Shown here piece after piece: positions 7,414 to 14,956 of a stretch of 36,827 nucleotides of DNA; within the stretch, counting starts at the first letter, position 1, and each line of letters begins with the position of its first letter. The translations under genes were made by a program, and so were the position numbers. The stretch spans positions 1-36,827 of the forward strand of contig NZ_BNBO01000077.1 of the NCBI RefSeq assembly GCF_014655955.1. The letters are read 5' to 3'. Source of the DNA: Kitasatospora indigofera (lineage in GTDB: Bacteria; Actinomycetota; Actinomycetes; Streptomycetales; Streptomycetaceae). The notes below the pieces were generated by a model. The model saw only the letters and a program-made list of their open reading frames with translations. It searched no databases and had not been told where the DNA came from.

Positions 7414-8625
7414 TCAGCCGCCGGGCTGCCCGCGGCGCTGGGCGGCCAGTGCCCGCAGCGCCACCTCGGTCGCGAACCGGTCGTCGGAGTCGGCGAGTTG
7501 CTGTCCGAAGGCGCGGTCGAGGATCCGCATCCGGTAGCGGACCGTCTGCGGGTGGACGCCCAGCAGCCGGGCCATCTCGGCGGCGGTGCCGCGGGTGGTG
7601 AGCCAGGTCAGCAGGGTGTCGACCAGCCGGCCGCGCTGGGCCGGGGTGAGCGCGGCCAGCGGGCCGAGGTACTTCTTCGCCAACTGCGCGACCAGGGCCG
7701 GGTCCCGGAGCAGCCAGAGCGGCAGCAGGTGGTCCTCGCAGGACACCACCGGACCGCCGTCGACGATGCCCGCCGAGGCCAGGGCCAGGGCGTGCCGGGC
7801 CCAGCGCAGCGAGTCCGCCGCCTCGGCGAGCGGAGTGGTGAGGCCGTAGGCGGCCCGGCAGCCCTCCAGCGCCCGGTCCAGCGCGGCGCGCCGCTCGGCG
7901 GTGAGCGGCCCCGGCACCAGCAGGTGCGGTTCGGGGACGGCCAGGTCGAGCAGGACGTCCTTGTCGAGCAGCCCGGTCGGCGGCAGCGTGCCCGCCTCCA
8001 CCGCGACCATGGTGACCTCGGCGGGTAACGGCCAGGCCGCGTGCTCGGCCAGCTCCACCAGGGCGTTGCGGGCCACCGACGAACCGGTGAGGATCCGCCG
8101 CAGCAGTTGCCGGCGGCGGTTGTCCGGCTCCTCGCCGAGTTCGGCCATCGCCTGGAGGTAGCCCTCGCGGGAGAGCGCGGCGAGGTCCCCCATGTAGGCG
8201 AAGAGCGCGTCGGCGAAGGACAGCATCACGGTCGCGGACAGGTTGTAGCGCTTGCCCAGCGTCCTGGCCCGGCGCAGCGCCGTCTGGCAGCCGATCCGGT
8301 AGGCCTCCTGCAGCATGTCCAGGCTGCGGCCCTCGTAGGCCTCGAAGCGGCCGAAGCGGCGGCAGATGTCGTCCCGCAGCACCGTGGTGGCGGTGGGGAC
8401 GGCGATCTGGTCGACGAAGGCCGCGATGTTCTGCTCGATGCCGAGCCGGATCACCCGCGCGTTCGGGCCCTCCATCAGCGGTTTGTACTCCGGGATGGCG
8501 GCGACGATCTCGCTCGCCATCTCCTTGAGCAGGCCGGGGAGTTCGGGGCGCATGATCATGGCCAACTCGCGCGGCATCGGTCCCATCGGCTCGCCGCGCT
8601 CCGTCAGCTGCCTGGCTACGGCCAT
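7414..8625 (-). CDS. PucR/CdaR-type transcriptional regulator
   Basis: A protein of 403 residues. The N-terminal part (about 20-170) resembles the RsbRD-like N-terminal domain often fused to PucR proteins in actinomycetes. A middle GGDEF-like/CdaR region follows. The C-terminal PucR helix-turn-helix is clear (about 335-395): VDTLLTWLTTRGTAAEMA, then LLGVHPQTVRYRMRILDRAF. ATG at 8625 is preceded by AGGGGG. It is transcribed away from the secreted-protein and Mce genes across a 539-base divergent region, which makes it the leading candidate for their regulator; that link is inference from position and from shared sequence boxes. I see no transmembrane segment, so it is probably a cytoplasmic sensor of an unknown ligand. 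Confidence 0.85.
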   Translation of the reverse strand: MAVARQLTERGEPMGPMPRELAMIMRPELPGLLKEMASEIVAAIPEYKPLMEGPNARVIRLGIEQNIAAFVDQIAVPTATTVLRDDICRRFGRFEAYEGRSLDMLQEAYRIGCQTALRRARTLGKRYNLSATVMLSFADALFAYMGDLAALSREGYLQAMAELGEEPDNRRRQLLRRILTGSSVARNALVELAEHAAWPLPAEVTMVAVEAGTLPPTGLLDKDVLLDLAVPEPHLLVPGPLTAERRAALDRALEGCRAAYGLTTPLAEAADSLRWARHALALASAGIVDGGPVVSCEDHLLPLWLLRDPALVAQLAKKYLGPLAALTPAQRGRLVDTLLTWLTTRGTAAEMARLLGVHPQTVRYRMRILDRAFGQQLADSDDRFATEVALRALAAQRRGQPGG

Positions 8626-8770
8626 ACCTGTTTACCCCCTGAGCTCTCCGTCACCCGTGGCCGCCGGGGCCCGCCGGCGGGGCCGTGGCGGCTGCGGGGG
8701 ACGGAGGTTCGGTCAATTGCCCGGCCCCGGCGCGCTGGTGGGGAGCGGGCCGGCCGGGCGGTAGCGGGTC

Positions 8771-8801
8771 GCGTACAACTCATCGCGGCTGCGTGCAACA
8801 T
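8771..8801. promoter_or_regulatory. Direct repeats GCGTRCAAC, candidate operator
   Basis: GCGTACAAC (8771-8779) and GCGTGCAAC (8791-8799) are spaced exactly 20 bases start to start, two helical turns. The second extends to GTGCAACAT (8793-8801), which recurs as an exact inverted copy at 9024-9032. They lie about 150 bases upstream of the PucR start codon. Binding by PucR is a guess. Confidence 0.4.
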
Positions 8802-9023
8802 AGACCACGGCGCACACGGAGCGCAGCACCCCGGACACAGAAACCTCACTTCCGGACGGCCGTGGCCCGCCGCCGGCCGCCGGGGGCGGGATAGTCGGCC
8901 GACCGGCCGGTTTCCGGATTCCCGGCGGGCCGCTCGCTTCGTTATAACCGGGCGGCCTTCTTTGCTGCATTCGTGACAAGGGAATACCCGCCGGTAAGTT
9001 CGCCGGAAGAATCTGTGACAGGC

Positions 9024-9056
9024 ATGTTGCACCGCCCGGTTACCCATGCGTAACGT
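9024..9056 (+). promoter_or_regulatory. Candidate promoter with overlapping palindrome
   Basis: TTGCAC (9027-9032), 18 bases, then TAACGT (9051-9056) is a moderate match to the Streptomyces housekeeping promoter TTGACR-N16-18-TAGRRT. The palindrome GTTAC-CCATGC-GTAAC (9039-9054) covers the spacer and -10, as a repressor site would. The -35 lies within ATGTTGCAC, the inverted copy of the box near the PucR promoter. Confidence 0.4.
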
Positions 9057-9164
9057 CCCCGTTCAACAGGGCCGCCGAGGGGATTCGGGAGCAGCCGAAT
9101 TCCGGACTCCGGACACCCTGGGCCCGGTTTATCGGGTATTCCACCCCTCCCGAAAGGATCAACC

Positions 9165-9788
9165 GTGCGCAAGCTCACCACAAGCGGCATGGTCGTCGCC
9201 GCGGCATTCGCCGCCGCCGCCGGCCTCGCCGCCGCCCCCGCCTACGCCGCACCCACCTGGACCGTCACCCCCGGTGGCGCCTGGACGGCCAAGGCGGCCT
9301 CCCCGAAGCTCACCGACACCAAGACCGGCACCAAGCTCACCTGCACCTCCTCCAGCGCGGCCGGCACCCTGCAGAGCGGCAGCGGCCTGTCCGGCACCGG
9401 CATCTCCTCGATCACCTCGGTCGGCTGGGTCAGCTGCTCCGGCCCGCTGGGCATCACCTTCACCGTCACCCCGCAGGGCCTGCCCTGGAGCCTCAACGCC
9501 GTCTCCTACAACAGCGGCACGGGCGTCACCACCGGGACGCTCACCGGCGTCAAGGCCCACATCAGCGGCGCCGGCTGCACCGCCGACTTCTACGGCCCCA
9601 CCAGTACCAGCTCGGCCACCCTCACCGGCTCGTACAGCAACTCCGCGAACACCCTCACGCTCAGCGGCGGCGACCTGCACGCCTACAACGTCTCGGGCAC
9701 CTGCCTCGGGCTGATCAACAACGGCGACGCCGCCACCTACAGCGCGGCCTACGTGCTGGCCTCCTCGCAGACCATCACCTCGCCCTGA
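9165..9788 (+). CDS. Secreted protein of unknown function, Mce-locus associated
   Basis: A protein of 207 residues starting at GTG, with AAAGGA six bases upstream. It has a signal peptide with cleavage likely after APAYA (residue 28). The mature part is rich in Thr, Ser and Gly, beta-rich in appearance, with four cysteines (LTCTSS, VSCSG, GCTAD, GTCLG) suggesting two disulfides, and has no membrane anchor. I do not recognise a characterised family. Related small secreted proteins are encoded near Mce operons in some actinomycetes, which suggests an envelope or extracellular role in lipid handling; this is inference. A strong terminator follows, so it is likely transcribed separately from the downstream genes. 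Confidence 0.75.
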   Translation: MRKLTTSGMVVAAAFAAAAGLAAAPAYAAPTWTVTPGGAWTAKAASPKLTDTKTGTKLTCTSSSAAGTLQSGSGLSGTGISSITSVGWVSCSGPLGITFTVTPQGLPWSLNAVSYNSGTGVTTGTLTGVKAHISGAGCTADFYGPTSTSSATLTGSYSNSANTLTLSGGDLHAYNVSGTCLGLINNGDAATYSAAYVLASSQTITSP

Positions 9789-9794
9789 CCCGGG

Positions 9795-9827
9795 GGTCCG
9801 GGCCCGCCGTCCTGCCGGGCCCGGACC
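9795..9827 (+). terminator. Terminator after the secreted-protein gene
   Basis: GGTCCGGGCCCG and CGGGCCCGGACC form a perfect 12-bp stem with a 9-base loop, seven bases past the stop codon. There is no T-run, which is common in this group. Confidence 0.65.
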
Positions 9828-9913
9828 GTCACGCGCGGCGCCGGCCGCCGGGCGACCCCGCCGGCCGCCGGAGGCCGCGGACACTCATCGGAGGACAATC
9901 CTCCGCCGGCGCT

Positions 9914-10007
9914 TTGTCAATCGGTGACAAGAAATCCGGCCGCGGCGAAGTCGTGAAATCTTCCCGGGTTCGATCACTTGTCGCTTCTTGTTACCGGGCC
10001 GTAGTGT
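9914..10007 (+). promoter_or_regulatory. Palindrome and promoter driving the Mce locus
   Basis: TTGTCG (9978-9983), 18 bases, TAGTGT (10002-10007) fits the Streptomyces housekeeping consensus with one mismatch in each box. The perfect palindrome TTGTCA-ATCGG-TGACAA (9914-9930) lies about 50 bases upstream of the -35. A TGACAA half-site also occurs at 8974-8979, ahead of the other secreted-protein gene. CTTGTTACC just after the -35 is a near-copy of the inverted half-site. Confidence 0.5.
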
Positions 10008-10359
10008 CCAGTTCGCCCAGGAAGTCCACCGCCGGATTCCGTGGCCCGTGCGACGGGTGCGGCCGGTGCCGTTCACGCGATTCCTGTTGTCCGCTCCGCC
10101 GTGCTCCCCTTTCCGCCGTCCTCCCGTTCCGTGCGCCGGAACCGGGTCGCGCCGGTGGGGCGGTTCGTCCGCCCCGCAGTACGCCGGAATGGCGCCCGGT
10201 CCGGTTCCACCTGTTCCTGTCCTTGTTCCGGTTCCTGTTCCGCCGGTTCCCGCTCCACCTGTTCCCGCTCCACCCGCTCACGTGTCGCCGCAGTTCGTCC
10301 GAGGAGTTCCGCCGCCGTGCGCCGAACCGGCTCCACCGACCAGTCCGAGGAGTACCGCG

Positions 10360-12138
10360 ATGGGCGAAGCAGTGGTCCGGCGCCGTGCCTGGCGGCCGGC
10401 GGCGATCACCACCACCGTGCTGCTGGCCGGGCTGCTGCCGGCCGCGGCCTCCTCGGCCGACGTGCGGCCGGGGCGGCCGGACCTCGGGTACACCTGCGGG
10501 TCCGACCGCGGGCCGGTGGAGGTGCGGGCCGTCCTCGGGCAGGAGTACCCCGCCGCCGGTGTGGCCGGCGAACCGCTCCGGCCCGGGGCGCTGACCGCCG
10601 AGGTCACGCTGGACCGGGCCGCGCTGGCTGCCCTGCTGCCGCCCGGAACGACGGCGGTCGCCGGGGCCGGCCGGCTCACCGCCCATGTGCGCCAGGGTGC
10701 TTCGGCAGCCGACGCGGACTGGTCGGGGCTGGCCGCCGCCGGCGCGCCGCTCGTGGGTGAGGGCGCCCTGGTGCTCGCCTTCACCGGGGCGGTGGCGCCC
10801 GTGACGGTGTCCGCGCCGGGGGACGTCACCTTCACGGCCGGCGACCTCGACCTGACGCTGGGGGCGGCGGGGAGCGGTTCCGCCGCCGGGCCCGCCCCGG
10901 CGAGCGGGGCCGCATCCGCCGTGACCTCCGGTCCGGCGGCCGCCCCGCCCGCAGGGCCGGCGCCGGGCTCCCCGACGCCGGCCCCCACGCCGGCGTCCAC
11001 CCCTGGTCCCACCCCTGCTCCCACCGCCGGCGAGCCGGCCCCGGTCTCCCTGCACTGCGTCCAGAAGCCCGGCCAGCGGGCCGAGTTGGGCACCGTGCCG
11101 GTGACGGCCGCCGCGCGGCCCGGGCCGGGGGGCAGCGGATCGCCCGGACCGTCCGGCCCGGCCCCGTCCGGCGGTTCGGCCTCGCCCAGCGCCACCGGAC
11201 CGGCCGACGGGGCGTCGTCGCCGTCCGGTGCACCGACGTCCGCCGGCGCCTCCGCCCTGGTGGCACCCCGTGCGCAGGAGCCCGCACCGGGCGGCACCAT
11301 CACGGTCGGCGGTCCGGTCCACTCCGGGGTGAGCGGCTGCCCGGCGGCCCCGCAGGGCGAACTCGACCCGCGCCGACTGCCGAAGGTGCCCGAGGGGGCG
11401 ATCGTGCTCCCGATGCCCGGCGCCGACCCCTTCGAACCGGTGCCCGCCTGCGCGTTCGCGGTCGGCTACGCCAATGTCGGCAAGCTGGGCGGGGCCGCGC
11501 TGATCAACGACCCGGCCCGCGACCCGGCGATGATCCGGGTCGACATGCACAAGCGGATCGTGATGCTCTGGACGGACGACGGCAGCCCCGGCTACGTCGA
11601 GGTGGACGGCATCGGTGAACTCGAACTCCCGCCGGCCGAGGCCACCTTCCTCACCTTCGGCTTCATGCCGACCACGGCGAGGATGAAGCTCACCCCGCTC
11701 ACCCCGCTGACCCTCACGGTGATCGGCAACAGCGACTGGGACCAGCCGGTGATCACCACCGCCTCCGGGTACCAGAACCTGACCCTGTACGACGTCAGGG
11801 TGAACGGCACACCGCTCGACGTCGGGCCGGACTGCCGCACGGCCGCGCCGGTCGACCTCACGCTGGTGGGGCGGCAGGACAGCGGGATCAGCACCGACGA
11901 CGGCAGGCCGGACTACACCGTGCAGACCGGCGGCCCGCTCTCCTCCGACCACCTGGTCATCCCGCCGTTCACCGGCTGCGGCAGCGGCGGCGAGGACCTC
12001 AGCCCGCTGTTCACCGCGGCCGTCTCGGGCGCCGGCAACTCGCTGAACTTCATCCAGGGGGCGCTGTGCACCCCGACCAGCGACGAGCCGAACGGCTGCA
12101 CGCCGGAGATCGAGATGCCCGCCCCGCCGCACCGCTGA
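10360..12138 (+). CDS. Large secreted multi-domain protein, DUF6801-like N-terminus
   Basis: A protein of 592 residues. It has an N-terminal signal peptide (cleavage near residue 33, after AAASSA). A first beta-rich domain (about 35-170, starting GYTCGSDRGPVEV) resembles the DUF6801 family by pattern. A long Pro/Ala/Ser/Gly/Thr linker follows (about 175-330). The second domain (about 340-592) is rich in beta strands. Eight cysteines in the mature protein suggest four disulfides. There is no C-terminal anchor. ATG at 10360 has GAGGAG seven bases upstream. It immediately precedes the Mce operon (179 bases) on the same strand, so a periplasmic or wall role feeding substrate to the Mce channel is plausible but unproven. 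Confidence 0.75.
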   Translation: MGEAVVRRRAWRPAAITTTVLLAGLLPAAASSADVRPGRPDLGYTCGSDRGPVEVRAVLGQEYPAAGVAGEPLRPGALTAEVTLDRAALAALLPPGTTAVAGAGRLTAHVRQGASAADADWSGLAAAGAPLVGEGALVLAFTGAVAPVTVSAPGDVTFTAGDLDLTLGAAGSGSAAGPAPASGAASAVTSGPAAAPPAGPAPGSPTPAPTPASTPGPTPAPTAGEPAPVSLHCVQKPGQRAELGTVPVTAAARPGPGGSGSPGPSGPAPSGGSASPSATGPADGASSPSGAPTSAGASALVAPRAQEPAPGGTITVGGPVHSGVSGCPAAPQGELDPRRLPKVPEGAIVLPMPGADPFEPVPACAFAVGYANVGKLGGAALINDPARDPAMIRVDMHKRIVMLWTDDGSPGYVEVDGIGELELPPAEATFLTFGFMPTTARMKLTPLTPLTLTVIGNSDWDQPVITTASGYQNLTLYDVRVNGTPLDVGPDCRTAAPVDLTLVGRQDSGISTDDGRPDYTVQTGGPLSSDHLVIPPFTGCGSGGEDLSPLFTAAVSGAGNSLNFIQGALCTPTSDEPNGCTPEIEMPAPPHR

Positions 12139-12180
12139 GCCCCGCACCACCGACCCCCTTACCCGTACGGCGGTACCCGC

Positions 12181-12230
12181 CGCACCGAACCGCACGGCAC
12201 AGCACCGCACCGAACCGCACGGCACAGCAC
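12181..12230 (+). repeat. 25-bp tandem repeat, almost free of T
   Basis: The unit CGCACCGAACCGCACGGCAC followed by AGCAC occurs twice without change (12181-12205, 12206-12230), then decays into GCACCG-type words up to about 12290. The tract lies between the secreted-protein gene and mceG and is nearly free of T on the plus strand. Confidence 0.85.
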
Positions 12231-12317
12231 CGCACCGCACCGAACTGCTCCGCATCACCGCACAGTCGCACCGCACAGCACCGCCGGCCGCCGGCGCTCT
12301 CACCCCCGGGAGGTGTC

Positions 12318-13298
12318 ATGGGAATCGAAGTGATCGTCGAGGGTCTGACCAAGTCCTTCGGCCGCCAGACCGTCTGGCAGGACGTCTCGCTCACGCTGCC
12401 GCCCGGTGAGGTCAGCGTGCTGCTGGGGCCGTCCGGCACCGGCAAGACGGTGTTCCTGAAGTCGGTGATCGGCCTGCTGAAGCCGGAGCGGGGCCGGGTG
12501 CTCGTCAACGGCGTCGACATGGTGAACAGCCCCGAACGGGACATCTACGAAGTCCGCAAGCTGTTCGGCCTGATGTTCCAGGACGGCGCCCTGTTCGGCT
12601 CGATGTCGCTCTTCGACAACATCGCCTTCCCGCTGCGGGAGCACACCCGGACCAAGGAGACGAAGATCCGCCGGATCGTGATGGAACGGATGGAGATGGT
12701 CGGCCTGCTCGGCGCCGAGCGCAAACTGCCCGGCGAGATCTCCGGGGGAATGCGCAAACGAGCCGGGCTGGCACGGGCGTTGGTGCTGGACCCGCAGATC
12801 GTCCTGTGCGACGAGCCGGACTCCGGTCTCGACCCGGTCCGCACCTCCTACCTCTCCCAGCTGCTCATCGACCTCAACGCGCAGACCGACGCGACGATGC
12901 TGATCGTCACCCACAACCTCGACATCGCCGCCACCGTGCCCGACAACATGGGCATGCTGTTCCGCCGCGGCCTGGTCGCCTTCGGCCCGCGCGAGGTGCT
13001 GCTGACCAGCGAGGAGCCCGTCGTCCGGCAGTTCCTGACCGGCCGCCGGGAGGGCCCGATCGGGATGTCGGAGGAGAAGGACGAGGCGACCCTGGCCGGC
13101 GAACTCCGGTACGGCGCCCAACTGTCCGGGCCGCCCGGGCCGCTCCCCGCGCAGCTGGAGCCGTCACCCGGGCTCCCCGCCAGGTCGGCCGTGCGGCGGC
13201 GGCAGGCGAGGGTCCGGGAGCTGTGGGACGAGCTGCCGGCGCCGGCCCGGGCCGCGCTCGGCGCCGCCGCGGCGCCCGGCCCGGGGGAGCGGGCATGA
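12318..13298 (+). CDS. mceG: Mce transporter ATPase (MceG/Mkl)
   Basis: A protein of 326 residues, the ATP-binding subunit that powers the Mce lipid importer from the cytoplasmic face. Walker A GPSGTGKT is at about 39-46, the Q-loop in MFQDGALF, the ABC signature ISGGMRKRAGLARAL, Walker B VLCDEPDSGLDP and the switch histidine in VTHN. A C-terminal extension of about 70 residues (from about 255) is charged and proline-rich, as in Mkl proteins, and may tie the ATPase to its permeases. ATG at 12318 is preceded by GGGAGG. Its stop overlaps the yrbE start by 4 bases. In M. tuberculosis mceG is unlinked to the mce operons; here it heads the operon. Confidence 0.92.
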   Translation: MGIEVIVEGLTKSFGRQTVWQDVSLTLPPGEVSVLLGPSGTGKTVFLKSVIGLLKPERGRVLVNGVDMVNSPERDIYEVRKLFGLMFQDGALFGSMSLFDNIAFPLREHTRTKETKIRRIVMERMEMVGLLGAERKLPGEISGGMRKRAGLARALVLDPQIVLCDEPDSGLDPVRTSYLSQLLIDLNAQTDATMLIVTHNLDIAATVPDNMGMLFRRGLVAFGPREVLLTSEEPVVRQFLTGRREGPIGMSEEKDEATLAGELRYGAQLSGPPGPLPAQLEPSPGLPARSAVRRRQARVRELWDELPAPARAALGAAAAPGPGERA

Positions 13299-14074
13299 CC
13301 GCCGCCACCCGCCTGGCCGGGCCGCTGCGGCAGAGCGGCCGGCTGTTCGCGCTGGCCGCCACCACCGTCCGGGAGGTCTTCCGCCGGCCGTTCCAGGTCC
13401 GGGAGCTGGTGGAGCAGTTCTGGTTCGTCGCCAGCGTGACGATCCTGCCCGCCGCGCTGGTCTCGATCCCGTTCGGCGCCGTGATCGCCCTCCAGGTCGG
13501 CTCGCTCACCCAGCAGTTGGGCGCCCAGTCGTTCACCGGCGGGGCCAGTGTGCTGGCCGTCGTCCAGCAGGCCAGTCCGCTGATCGTCGCCCTGCTCATC
13601 GCGGGCGCCGGCGGCGCGGCGATCTGCGCCGACCTCGGCTCCCGGACCATCCGCGAGGAGCTGGACGCGATGGAGGTGATGGGCGTCTCGCCCGTCCAAC
13701 GCCTGGTGGTGCCCAGGGTGCTGGCCACCATGCTGGTCGCCGTCCTGCTCAACGGGCTGGTGTCGGTGGTCGGCGTGCTCGGCGGCTACTTCTTCAACGT
13801 CGTTCTGCAGCACGGCACTCCGGGTGCCTACCTGGCGAGCTTCTCGGCCCTCGCCCAGCTGCCGGACCTGTACATCGGCGAGTTCAAGGCGCTGGTCTTC
13901 GGCTTCGTGGCCGGTGTCGTCGCGGCCTACCGGGGCCTGAACCCCCGGGGCGGGCCGAAGGGCGTCGGGGACGCCGTCAACCAGTCCGTGGTGGTGACCT
14001 TCCTGCTGCTGTTCTTCCTGAACATGGTGCTCACGGCGGTCTACCTGCAGATCGTCCCGCCGAAGGGAGCCTGA
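13295..14074 (+). CDS. yrbEA: MlaE/YrbE-type permease A of the Mce transporter
   Basis: A protein of 259 residues and an inner-membrane subunit. It has the MlaE-family pattern of about five to six membrane segments and the cytoplasmic coupling helix IREELDAMEVMGV that contacts the ATPase, then the C-terminal signature YRGLNPRGGPKGVGDAVNQS. It starts with an ATGA overlap with mceG, implying translational coupling. With the next gene product it should form the heterodimeric permease for the six Mce subunits. Confidence 0.92.
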   Translation: MTAATRLAGPLRQSGRLFALAATTVREVFRRPFQVRELVEQFWFVASVTILPAALVSIPFGAVIALQVGSLTQQLGAQSFTGGASVLAVVQQASPLIVALLIAGAGGAAICADLGSRTIREELDAMEVMGVSPVQRLVVPRVLATMLVAVLLNGLVSVVGVLGGYFFNVVLQHGTPGAYLASFSALAQLPDLYIGEFKALVFGFVAGVVAAYRGLNPRGGPKGVGDAVNQSVVVTFLLLFFLNMVLTAVYLQIVPPKGA

Positions 14075-14077
14075 CCG

Positions 14078-14956
14078 GTGGCCCTGCTCGACAAGAACCC
14101 GGCCCCCGGCGGCGGCGCGCCGCCGGACGACCTCCCGCCGGCACGCCGCCCACGCCGCTGGTTCGGCTTCCTCGACGAGAGCGGCGACCACCTGCTCTTC
14201 CACCTCGCCGCCGCGCTGTGGATCCCGCGCACCCTGCGCCGCTACCGCACCGAGGTGCAACGCCTGCTCGCCGAGGTGGCGTTCGGCAGCGGCGGCCTCG
14301 GCGTGATCGGCGGCACGGTCGGCGTGATGATCGGCATGACCCTCTTCACCGGCACCGTGGTCGGGCTGCAGGGCTACGCCGCGATGAACGAACTGGGCAC
14401 CACCGCCTTCACCGGCTTCATCTCCGCCTACTTCAACACCCGTGAGATCGCGCCCCTGGTGGCCGGCCTCGCGCTGTCCGCCACCGTCGGGGCCGGCTTC
14501 ACCGCCCAGCTCGGCGCGATGCGGATCAACGAGGAGATCGACGCGCTGGAGGGCATGGGCGTGCGGAGCGTGCCGTACCTGGTCACCACCCGGATCATCG
14601 CCGGGGTCGTCGCGATCGTCCCGCTGTACGGCATCGGCCTGCTCAGCTCGTACCTGGCCTCCCGGGCGGTGACGGTGCTGGTCAACGGGCAGTCGGCGGG
14701 CACCTACGACCACTACTTCAACCTCTTCCTCTCGCCGGTGGACGTGCTGCTCTCCACCTTCAAGGTGCTGGTCTTCAGCGTGATCGTGATCCTGGCGCAC
14801 TGCTACTACGGCTACCGCGCCACCGGCGGCCCGGCCGGGGTGGGCATCGCGGTGGGCCGCTCGGTGCGCAACGCGATCGTCATCATCAGCGTCAGCGACT
14901 TCTTCCTCAGCCTGGCGGTCTGGGGCGCGACCACGACGGTGCGGGTGGCCGGATGA
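14078..14956 (+). CDS. yrbEB: MlaE/YrbE-type permease B of the Mce transporter
   Basis: A protein of 292 residues, paralogous to the preceding permease but with a hydrophilic proline-rich N-terminal extension of about 35 residues. The coupling helix reads INEEIDALEGMGV, and the family end signature is YGYRATGGPAGVGIAVGRSV. The GTG start at 14078 lies three bases after the previous stop; the end overlaps mceA by ATGA. It is the second half of the permease pair. Confidence 0.92.
   Translation: MALLDKNPAPGGGAPPDDLPPARRPRRWFGFLDESGDHLLFHLAAALWIPRTLRRYRTEVQRLLAEVAFGSGGLGVIGGTVGVMIGMTLFTGTVVGLQGYAAMNELGTTAFTGFISAYFNTREIAPLVAGLALSATVGAGFTAQLGAMRINEEIDALEGMGVRSVPYLVTTRIIAGVVAIVPLYGIGLLSSYLASRAVTVLVNGQSAGTYDHYFNLFLSPVDVLLSTFKVLVFSVIVILAHCYYGYRATGGPAGVGIAVGRSVRNAIVIISVSDFFLSLAVWGATTTVRVAG

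Larger units (their letters stand above)
8626..9164. other. Divergent regulatory region between PucR and secreted-protein genes
   Basis: These 539 bases hold no credible gene. The right half (about 8930-9160) is less G+C-rich than its surroundings. It carries direct repeats GCGTRCAAC, an inverted copy of one of them, two palindromes (CTGTGACAG near 9014 and GTTAC-N6-GTAAC) and a possible promoter ahead of the secreted-protein gene. Confidence 0.6.
9789..10359. other. Gene-free stretch upstream of the Mce locus
   Basis: 571 bases: a terminator (9795-9827), a palindrome and good promoter (9914-10007), then a leader of about 345 bases if transcription starts near 10014. Within it, 10200-10285 is a T/C-rich run built from GTTCC-type words. 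The frame stays open upstream of the next gene, but this part is low-complexity Val/Pro and lacks the look of protein, so I treat it as leader. Confidence 0.5.

Noticed and set aside
12181..12290. Tandem repeats upstream of mceG as a CRISPR array
   Set aside because: Copies are adjacent with no unique spacers, only two are exact, and no cas gene is present.
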